DNA from: Camarhynchus parvulus
Taxonomy: Eukaryota; Chordata; Aves; Passeriformes; Thraupidae
Length of the DNA stretch: 64,000 nucleotides
Reading direction: 5' to 3'
Assembly: GCF_901933205.1 (NCBI RefSeq)
Contig: NC_044572.1
Coordinates: forward strand, 64,954,465-65,018,464
The notes below the pieces were generated by a model, which was not told the DNA's origin, ran no database searches, and was given only the letters and a program-made list of their open reading frames with translations. Each line of letters begins with the position of its first letter. Position 1 is the first letter of the stretch. This document shows, one piece after another, positions 51,341-61,800 of the stretch. The position numbers and the translations under genes are program-made.

Positions 51341-51373
<33 letters not shown>
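51341..51373 (+). repeat. A33 homopolymer
   Basis: Thirty-three uninterrupted A residues, preceded by GGCTGGGG and followed by GGTAAAAACC. The longest homopolymer in the window. Confidence 0.95.
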
Positions 51374-51375
<2 letters not shown>

Positions 51376-51909
51376 TAAAAACCAGATGGTCTCAGACCTT
51401 GCAGATCCAGATCAGCCAGGATGGCTGGAATCAGGTATGTTTAAAATTCTTCAGATACGTCTTAACATCTTCAAAATGCCGCAACTTTGAAGAAAGAGAA
51501 GCATTGACTTTTTAAACTGATTTTCCTGTAATACATAACACTGTAAATAAACAAATTTTACTATCAGACTGTCTCCACTTCTCCTTAAGGCATCAAATTG
51601 GGCTGATAACTGGTTACTTGAGACTGCTTTTGTTCTCCAGCTTTTTCAGAAGCATTTTAGGGCGTTCACATCAGATTCAAAAACAATCTCCATAACTTGA
51701 TACAACACCTTCACTAGTATTAGTGTAAAGCTTCCATACAGTTTTTTTGGCCCTCTACCTATAAAAATGTGGGCTTTTGAACAAAGGTAAAATTGAAGTA
51801 GAGAACTCGTTTGTTCAAAGATTGTACTTGCCCATCAAGTCCTCATTTGATTATCAGGTTGTTTTCACTTGGAATGTGATGGTTGAAAACAGGGGAGAGA
51901 CAGCAGAGA

Positions 51910-51953
51910 AATCAAAATCTCAAAAATAAACCTCAGGATCTCAAAAATAAAAT
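51910..51953 (+). repeat. Direct repeat of ATCTCAAAAATAAA
   Basis: Two copies of ATCTCAAAAATAAA about 20 bases apart, both containing AATAAA. Downstream of ELOVL2. Confidence 0.7.
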
Positions 51954-52432
51954 TTCTTTCAGGTTGAAAGTACACAATAGCTCACAGCTGTTCCTAGAAA
52001 CATGTCTATTTTCCAGTCCATTACCCTCTTAGATACAGTTCTACTGCCTGAAGAAGCAGGACCTGTCCCTGTGTGCTCCAGCTAACCTCAGCATGCCTTA
52101 TCAATAGCAGGGTGGGCTGTTCCTGGGCCAGGGTAAACACACACAACTCCTCTGCCCATTTCTAGCCACAGAGGACATCCTTTTTTCTGGCTTTACGCAG
52201 CCTTGACATGAATTAGCTGCAGCCTTTGGATGGGCCACTGCACTGGCACAGAATGTGCAGGTAAACAAGCACTTAGCACAGCATTTTCCCTGGCAAACAA
52301 AACTCACCCCTTCAGGTTCCTGATGGCAGATTGCAGGAACCTCTTGGCACTCTCAAACCAGCCCGAGTTGGCACTGGTGCCAGCTTGGGTCTGAGAGGCA
52401 TCCTGCACAATGCGGAATTTCAGCAGCCAGCC

Positions 52433-52616
52433 TTTATAATTTCATTATTTTCCTTTCCTGGCTAGCCTTCTGATGAAATCCTTTCTTCTATTGTTTTAGT
52501 ATTTAATTTTCTTTCAATATAATATATATCATAAAATAATAAATCAGCCCTCTGAAACATGGAGTCAAGATTCTCATCTCTTCCCTCATCCTTGGACCCC
52601 TGCGAACACCACCACA
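52433..52616 (+). mobile_element. 5'-truncated LTR, same family as the intron 2 solo LTR
   Basis: From GCTAGCCTTCTGATGAAATC through TAATAAATCAGCCCTCTGAA, ACATGGAGTCAAGATTCTCA and GAACACCACCACA it parallels the 3' half of the LTR at 26838-27227. AATAAA is at 52538-52543. The 5' half is missing. The nearest gene on the left is ELOVL2 (same orientation); SYCP2L lies to the right in the opposite orientation. Confidence 0.82.
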
Positions 52617-55600
52617 TCAAAGCAACTGAACACGTTGAAATTTGAGCTATATATATCTGCACTGAAAGGAAGAAAATAAAAGAAATACCTGGATTAATAG
52701 CACTTTAAAAAGCATGAAGTGGGAAGGGCAAAGAAAACCTGCCAAGGTCAGCTACCTACCTTCCAAAAGGTAATTTTAGGATAACCCAATTACACATCTG
52801 TTGCAGAAACCAAATGGACTTCAGACCATCAGGAGGTTTAAGGTCAAACATGTTTAATTAACCCAGCAGTGCAGGAAGAGGTATGAGATGGGCTGTCCAA
52901 CGTCAGAACATGTCATTTCTGCCGATGTGGTCTCCAAACACTTCTACTGCCTACAGATGGAAAGACCATTAGTAAAGTCCAGAGTTTTCACTTTAGGCAG
53001 TTCACAGGTTATCAAGATGGAACACATTGAGCCTCTCAAATGCTAAAGTGTTTCATATGAAGGGATAGATGAGTGCAGGGGTAGAAGGTATTTAAGCAGT
53101 GTGGCATCCTTTCTGCTCTCCCATACCCATTATTAAAACACCCTTTTTGGGTTCAGATTTTTCCAATAAGAGTTAAAACCAAATCTAAGTGCATACAAAT
53201 ACATTATGGCAATTTTTACTAAGTAAGGAACCCTGATTTTTCCTTTATCCATGCCCTCTGAAGTCCTCAACACTCACCTTCCAAGCTTTATGTGGAGATG
53301 CAACAATAAGAGATACAGAAATGCGCTCTAAGTTATCTAGCAAAGATACTTAGATGAAAAGTATTCCTAAGTTTCTACAGTTAGAAGAGACACCAAGAGA
53401 GCCTTCTGCCAATACACATGAAGGGTGAGGAAATGTAACACAACAAGTGTTTCTACACATCTACTTCACAGTGCTGACAAAGCTTGAACGCTTAGCAGCT
53501 TGAACTTAACAGAGCGATGAATCCATCCAAAACACCTGATTTAAAAAAATAGAAAAAAAAGAATCAAGCATTACTGTCATAGTTTGGGAAAAAACACACA
53601 CCTTAAATCAGAGAGAGACATCCCATCTCATCCTCTTCCTATTTCAAACCTTCCCTCTGGGCAGCAAACTGCTTGGAGATGCAGATGAAGGAGCCCACAT
53701 AGGCCAACACCCATGCCAAAGGAGGTGACGTGCCTCAAGGGTGTGAGTTCTCAGCGCTGTTTCTGTGGCTTTGCTGAATTCAGTGCGCAGGAACAACCGC
53801 AGTGCAGGCAGCTCATCTCGATTCTTAGGTCTGCTTCCCATCAAGCACCTTGATAGCCCAGGTTGCATCGTCATGCTGGGCCGGGTAGCGAGGAATAAAA
53901 ACAAGGAATATAGGCATTTATGTGGGAATTACTGGAAGGCTCACCTTGGAACTGAGGAGTGAGAGCCATGCAGCACAAGGGATCCCTTTACATTCACAAG
54001 TGTGAGCTCTGGATCACAATAAGGAGCATCAGGGCAGTTCAAGCCTTATCACACTCCTACAGCCAGAACCTTGGGTTACTACTGAGGTAGTGAAAGCCCC
54101 AAATTCAGGACCTGGCTCATTCAGGCAGTAAGATAGTGATGGGATCAGATTATTCAGGCTGATATCTTAAAGCCTGTTTTGGTTAATGACACTGCTGGGG
54201 CCCTCAGAGTATACCACCATGCTAGTGGGACCAGAGCCTGCTGAAAACTCTGTTGCCAAGATGCAAAACTAGTTCTACCAGACCCAAGCACAGTTGCTCA
54301 CAGAGGTTACAGCTTCATCTCCCAAAAGTCATGGCTGCTCCAGCTGAGTGCTTTCAGAGCCTAGAATCAAACAGCAGCTGCAAGGACACCGAAGAGTACC
54401 AGGAGGATGCAGTGTAGCCAGGCCACTAGGGCCAGCCCTCAAAGAAACAAGCAGAAGCCAGTGGTTGTAAAACCAGCATTTAAGCCCTTCATATTAGGAA
54501 TAGCAGGGGTAGCCCAGTAGATCTGAACCTTTGGAAAGGGCAGTGTTGGAGAAGTCTCTTTTTTTTAACCATCCCAGGAAGAAAGCACCAAGTGTATCTT
54601 GACGTGGATGAAAAAACTTCAGCTCATGCCAACCCTAGTTAGGACTACTTAAGATAATGAAATAAGCATAAAATGGTAACACAATGGCAACAGCAGCTTC
54701 TTGCTATTCTCCATGCTGGTGCTACCCTGTGTGACCTTCTCAAGTAGGAACAGCATCAGCCCTACTTCAATTATGAAAAAAACCCTGTCAGGGTTTGGGC
54801 TTTTGTAACAAAGGTACATTTTGTGCAGGGGAGGATTCCCTCAACTCTAACCCATACAGCAATCTGAGATTGGTTCTCTAAGAAGATAGAAACCCAAAGC
54901 CTGGAAATCTGCCACATTCCCACAAATTCCTTAAGGTGCACTAGCACTAATGGTGTTTTTGCAAGAACACATTCTCTTGTGAAGAATAATTATATTCTGG
55001 GGAACTCTGTCACATTCTGTCACAGCAGAGGACAATATTAATAAGCATGGGTTATCTGCTGCTTAGTTTCCAGAGACCTCTGATGCTATTTCATCTAACC
55101 CCAGCACTGTTCACTGTATTCTGAACTCCTTGGAGCCAAAAGTCACTGGTGGCAAAAAAAAATTTCTCCTGCTTCACTTCCCATTTTCTGTCCAGTTCTC
55201 TGAATTTCTTGCCCCCTGCAGGCTCCAGTTTGCCCACAGGCATCTGGACAATAGATCCCTCTCTGCTTTCAGCTCTGCAATCCAGAATTGAGTGGCAATT
55301 GTATCAAGGCAGCAGCTCCCACACTTATGTGCACACAGGAGAGGCTATACCTACCACATCCTACGCAAGGTACACAGAATGCTAGAGTACCTTTCCAGAC
55401 ATTCAGAGTGCATCAATTTGAAGGAAAGAGTGAGACTGTTATTCTATGCAAGCAACTTTTTACTTTGAATCAATTGTTAAGCGCTTTTATACTTGATAGA
55501 GGTGTTAGCAGAACAACCAAAGTAAGCCAATATATCCATCAATTTGATGGCTATATCATTATCTTTAGTTCATTTTTTAAATTTCTTTGATATATAAAGG

Positions 55601-55827
55601 ACACAACATTGCAATTTTCAGAAAAACTTGTTATCAACACAGGGGTCACAACTGGGCCACTTAGCACTATATATTCTTTTTAGGCCAAAAAAAGGCTCAA
55701 CATAATGCTTTTTCCTCCTCTTTTTTCTTTTCATTTAAAATAGACTAGCGTCCTTCGCAGAACCATCCTCTCTATACTGCAGACAAAGTGCTCAAATGCC
55801 ATGAGCAATAATGAGTTCAGGGGTTTG

Positions 55828-55884
55828 CTAGTCAGAAGGAACAATGAACACGTTTTCTTCTTCCTTCTTCACTGAGAGTTCATA
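55828..55884 (-). CDS. SYCP2L: SYCP2L terminal coding exon
   Basis: Acceptor TTCCCTGCAG, then YELSVKKEEENVFIVPSD and TAG (stop at 55828-55830). Only this frame is open. No canonical AATAAA is seen on the - strand in the first ~390 bases after the stop; a TATAAA variant lies at about plus 55487-55492. Confidence 0.88.
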   Translation of the reverse strand, partial: YELSVKKEEENVFIVPSD

Positions 55885-58800
55885 CTGCAGGGAAGAACAA
55901 AAAAAAAAGGTAAGAGAAAACATCACAAATTTATACAAACATAGAAACTGCTCAAGATAAGAAATTGCAAAGATCCTGGAAGCACATTTAGACTTGGCTC
56001 TTAATTCTCAAGCACCTATCCTGGAACAAGTGCTGCAGAATGAGCAGCTCCCATGACACAAGTGCTCTTTTCTCAGCCCTGCTGCTCTTTCAGTGTCCTT
56101 ATTCAGGAACACCTGTGTCCGTCAGCAACTCAACACTCATAATGGAAAATTTTCCCTTTGGAAAGGCCCAGGATTCCAACTTTAACTGCTAAAATATACA
56201 AGCCCTTGGTTTTCGGCATCTTTTCTAAAATCCCAAGCTCAGTCCGCTGTGGTGACCATAGGCACAGTTGTTCCTTCAACACAAGGAGCTTTCTCAGCCC
56301 TATGAAGAGCAGGCACGTGGCAACCCACACATGGCAGTAATCCGCCAATCTTACTGCAGAAAAGCTAAACTCCCAAAGCCATCAGATCTGCACATAGACC
56401 TGGAACAGCAGCAGTAGCAAAGATACACACCCATGTGATGAGGTGAATCAGATGGAAACTAAGCATTGTATCAAAGTTTGCAAAGTATTTGTCTTAATTT
56501 AACAACTAAAATAAGGGCATAAAATAGTGATTAGACTCTGGAGAGCTTAAGAACTTCAACAGAATATTTAACCAGGATGTAAGTTAAATTAAAAAAAATT
56601 GTTTTTAAAAAAACAGACTTGAATACATCAAGGCTAGAAGCTACCAGACCTAAAGAGCAGATAAGAGAACACATGCAAGGTGTTAGACCGCAGAGCCCTT
56701 AGCCACAGGTTGTCATGGATGTATAACTTCGAGGGCAAATGCATTGAGGGTCACAAACTACACAGAAACTGCCCCAGAGTGTGAATCCAGGAGAAACATC
56801 ACTACCTGCTGGCCCTCGTCTTTATCTTCTCCCCCAGGAAAGTACTGTGTGACCTCTTTCCCCTTGTCAAACATTTCTTTCTCAATGGTTTCCATGCATC
56901 AGGGTCAGAGGTCACATAAAGAACAAGCCCCACAAATTAGCCAACCAAAGGCTTCCCCCTCCCAGGATTTCAGCTTCATTTTGTCACTTTTGACACCAAT
57001 CAGCCAGGCCAGAGCTCAGTCCCCTATCCATAGGGAGCTGCTTTTGTATCACACATACCGTTGTATTCTGGACAGCGTCGGCAAAACTCTTTGCTGTTTC
57101 ACCCAGGGCTGAGTCAACTGATTCAATTCTGAAAGAAAAATTATTTTAGCTGGTTTTTCATGGAGCACTTACTGGTAGAGTTGGAACAGATACATTTACC
57201 ACCAAAAATAAACCTGAGAACGGCAGGTTTTTGCTCAGGCATTTATGCTAACAGCATCTTTTATACAGAAAATTATCACCTCCTTCCACCTCCTCTGAAC
57301 CCTAGACAGAGTCACATTGAGACTGTGCATTGCACATTATTCCAGATCTTGGTACAGCTCTCCTGAGCAAGGTTCCTCTCCCACACAACTTCCCATACAG
57401 GGTTCCCTCATTACACTCTAATCCCAATTGAAAACCCTCATAAGGCTGCAAAAGCTCCCTCAGTGGACACCAAGTGTAGTGGTGTTCACCAAGTGAAGAT
57501 GCCATACTAGGTTTGGAATCCTTTCCCATCTATCAACAAGGGTACCACCAGTGCCCTCTATGACCATCAGAGAACTTGTGAGCATGCAGGACAGCTGGCA
57601 GAGATGTACCTTTCCTTTTGCTGGTTGTAGAACTTATTCAGTTTGAGCAGCTGTGCATTCCAGAAATCCTAAAAAGACCCCAAAGGAACCCCCTGTTACC
57701 TGAGAAGAGACACCTTTTTGGGCTTGCACACAAGAAGCTATACACACCAGTGCTTCCTTCTCCATGTCTGCCAGAATTTGAGTATCCTTCTCAAGGCTGG
57801 CAAGCTCTTCAACAACAATCTTCCGGAAGGTCTCAAATTTATCCAACCTAGTGATGGAAAGCAGAAACAATTTTGCCACTTTAACATGAAGTCACACAAG
57901 GTGGACAACAACACCTTCAACACCAGAGCTACCTCGTGGCAGAGGAAAATTTCACTGCTGAGCTGCATGGGGCAGATTTGTTCTCAGATATGTCACAGAG
58001 CATGTGAATAACTGCACCAAAGGCACACTGCAGATAAATAGCCTGTCCCAAACAGCAACCAGGAGCAGAGGACTGTACAGAGCATACACATGAATTCCCA
58101 GTGCAATACTTGCACTGCATGCTCTCCCAGCCTCTAGGGAGTTCAGCAGAGATTTCCTGCGCTGAAGACCTCTTTAAGGTCCCTTTAAACCCAAGCCATT
58201 CTATGATTCTATCTTGACACAAACAGCCTCTATGGATTTTCCTGCCTTAGCTTTCATATGTACAAGGATGCCAGCTATTTCTAAACCTTAAGAAGGCTTG
58301 TGGTTGCAACACCCTTATTGACTTCGGTTTGCCACCATTCCCAGCTGCATTGAGGTAGGAAAACTTTGGCACAGCCCTGCATCCACTATTCTGTGATCCT
58401 GGTTAGATCCAAGTTACTTACTTGGCAACCAAGCATTGAAGTATCTCACTGCCATCTATTCTTATCTTCCACCACAAAACATCCCATTTTTTTTTCTTTT
58501 GGAACTCCAACTTCTCCATGTACCTTAATGACAGCAAATTCTGCTCATAGAGGTCCCATTGATGCTAGGGATTTTTGACTTTAAAGGTTATCATTTCATA
58601 CTACATTTGATCTAAATCCTAAAAAGTGAGTGTGCAATAGATACAGAGGCCTGATAGACTTAAAAGTACAGTATAGGATGTAAGTATCTCACTTATACCA
58701 AATTAATAAATATTAGAATTGATTTTTTTATCTAGCTCCTATCTAAGAAATTCAGGATCTGAGAAATTCCTTTTCTTCTCCTCCACTTCATTAAGCATGT

Positions 58801-61800
58801 CACAGCCTGGCTTCTTTCTTAAAAGATTTAGAAGTTACTAAGTTGACAACCAGAAGACAGTCCAAGGGCTGCTCCATCAACTGCTTGTAACTCAAGCTTG
58901 CTTTGCATGAATTAGCCCATCCTCTCCTCCTACAGGAAAATTAGGATCAATCCTAGGAGTTATACTTCTGAAACTCTTCTTGCATTAAAAAAACCAAACC
59001 AAAACAAAAAAAAACCCCACACAAACCATAAGCCATACAAACCATAAGTGCAATATCCAGCTCTCAGGTTGGCTTTCCCTATCAACCAAAATTGACACAA
59101 AATTCAAGCTGTTTTCAGCCAGCACCAGAAACTTACCTGCACTTATGTATCTGGTTCAGCAGGGCAGACAAGTTCTCCTCTGAAGATCTCAGGGCATCCT
59201 GTGTGTTGATCTCAATCCTTTTGTACCGGGACTAGCCATGGGATGCACAGTTAGGGATAGACAATGGCCCGAGTCAAAACCTAGAAGTCTAGCTTGCAAA
59301 ACCTTTCCCTGGAAAACACATTCCTCTGCAGGAACTTGCCATTCATCTTTGCAAAAACCATCTTAAATCAAATTTAATCTGCAGTAAGATGACAGACATC
59401 AGTGCTGCAGATATGCTCCAATTTAATTTAGTCACAGTAGTTACACCAACAAGCCTCAATGTGACTTCAGGGCAGTGTTGTGTTAGGAAAAACCTAATTA
59501 AAATTTTCTTTATGTCTTCCCTGTAACTCTTCTCAGAATACACAAGTTCTGTAGAATACTTCTAAAGAGCTCCAGACTAACAGACACTGCCACCAAAGCC
59601 CTACTCCTGAACACAAACTAAAGATGGGATATTTGCACCAACTCTCCCTGAGATAAAAAGGTAATTTCACACAATATGATCAATTGCCACACATGTTGAA
59701 AGAGCTCACATTACCCAGAACAATTTCTTCAGTTGGTCAATAAAGCTTTCAAAGGCAAAAATCACTCCTGAATCACTCAAGTCTTCACGGAGCATCTTGG
59801 AAAAAACCACATCATCTAGGCTATCATCCATTTCCTGACCTGGGAGGAAGCACATGCCCAGTTAGCATTATGCTGGAAGATTTCCTGGAATATAAATCTT
59901 CCTGCTGCTGAAGAGATTGTCATTCATGTGAGCAACAGCTTCTGTTACAGAGCTGGAATTTGGGGCTTGTTCTTCTAGAGCTCACAAGCAGGAGGAAAAC
60001 TGGCTCAAAAAATCCCCAGACAAATGCTTGTTAGAGAGCAGCAGGGAAGGATAGGCACAATAGAGCAACACAAAGACATATCTACAGAGATTGAGGCAAA
60101 TGCACAGAATAAAGGCAGAAAACAGTCAGGCCACCACTGCTTCTGTCTTCTACTTATACATTTCAGGGAAAGCCTGATCCCTTTGTGCTCAGAGTTAGCA
60201 GTATTTTGCAGTTACTTCATCCATTACCTGCGTGCTTTTTTCAAAGCTCCTATGTTTAATGGTTTTTTAATAACTCTGGAAAATCATACTCAGAGTAGGA
60301 AGTGTGGATGTCATGGAGCAGCTGACCAAGCGAAACCCAAATTTCGTTATTCATACCTCTACATACACAGTATCCACTGCCATTGGCAGTGCTGCAATAT
60401 CTCCTGCTAATTTTCACTTTTGGATTTTGGAAAAGTTGGCCTCTCTACAAATACACCTCTTCAAGCTTCCATGTGACTATGATTTCTACCACAAGAAAAA
60501 AAAAAAAAAGAAAAGCTGAAAGCATTTAAGCACTTCACCTTAATTACAACTGGATTTTACCTTTCTGGATCTCCACTTCCTCTTCTACTGAATCAGAAAT
60601 TTTCTTTGGTGTATGGTTAATCTCCAAGAGCAGGTGATTTTTCTCCAAACTAGAAAATTTAGGCTTTTTTATGATAGTGCCACTCAGTATATCTAGAAAA
60701 AGAATAAGAGAGGCTTCAGAAGAGACCTGTCCTTTTGCATGAGGTACTTGACAGTGCCCGCTCAAGGAGAAACCGTCACTGGAATAACCAATGCTTCAGA
60801 AAAGGAGGCAGCCTCATTTTATGGTCTGGCATCACACAAGACAGGATAAGACTTCATCTGCAAGCATCTTCCCTAGCAAAAACAGGGAACTAGCCTGCCT
60901 AGTGTTATACAGGTATTTAGAAAGTTTCCATATCTCCATCCTAAAGATTAAGAAATTTCCTTTCTTGGCCTAGTGCTATTCTAATCATCAAAACCCTCTG
61001 GTGTCCAACTTCTTCCCATTCCCTTTTCCAACCCAAGTTCTCAAACTGCTTATGAAGAAAATTTTTGAAAATAAAATTGAATCAATCCAAACAATCCAAA
61101 TCAAAGCTGCAGGATTTACAGCCTCCACTTTAGGAGGCTAAAATCTGCTAAAACCCAAAGAAACAGACTAGACCCCCCCCATCCTTTTGTCTCACTGCGC
61201 ACTTTTCCTGAACTCAGTAAATTGTCTGACAAATCATCTCCCTGGAGATGCTTGTTTTGTTTAAACTGAAGTTGCAGTTCACTTCTGAAACACTGCAAAT
61301 TATCTTTTGTATGTCTCTTGGGTCATTAGCTTGTAAATCTACACTACAAGTTCCCCTATAATCAAGGACAGGTTTTAAGAGTTCGCAGTGAATTCAAGAA
61401 TGTATGTAAAAGCATCTTACCACAGTCTGTTGCGACATTCAAAACAGAGAAACAGAATTTAGGGGAAAAAAAAACAAAACAAAAAACAAACGAACAAAAA
61501 AAATGCAATCTCAAAAAAGTCAGGGTTATTGTGTCTTTGAAAGAAAATAACAGTTTTGGCACCACCTCTTTCTGCTTTTACCCAACTCTTCCGTGTTATC
61601 AAGAGTAACAAACCCGAGTCCTTCCGCTTGCTTCTTTCTTCCTCTCTTGATAATTTGGCAGGTGTACTATGAAACTTCTGAGAAGAGAAAGGAAACAAAG
61701 TAAGAAGGTACCCACCCTGCAGACAAGCTGCCAGGGTCTAGTGTTGTTATGGGAAGCAAAGGGACACAATCACTGGTTTCAGGCAGAGGTAGCCTGAGAG

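Larger units (their letters stand above)
48632..55827. other. ELOVL2 3' UTR and intergenic region between convergent genes
   Basis: About 7.2 kb with no supported coding sequence. Candidate ELOVL2 poly(A) signals are at 49052, 51305 and 51546 and inside the LTR at 52538; which one is used cannot be told. It also holds an A33 tract, duplicated ATCTCAAAAATAAA motifs near 51910-51950, and a truncated LTR. 52700-55700 shows nothing recognisable. SYCP2L's 3' UTR must lie below 55828. Confidence 0.8.

Noticed and set aside
61419..61424. 6-nt ACTGTG microexon as part of the main SYCP2L model
   Set aside because: It has an acceptor and a GTAAG donor and keeps frame, but the 97-nt exon at 61196-61292 already satisfies all phases with better coding content. 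Kept only as an alternative.
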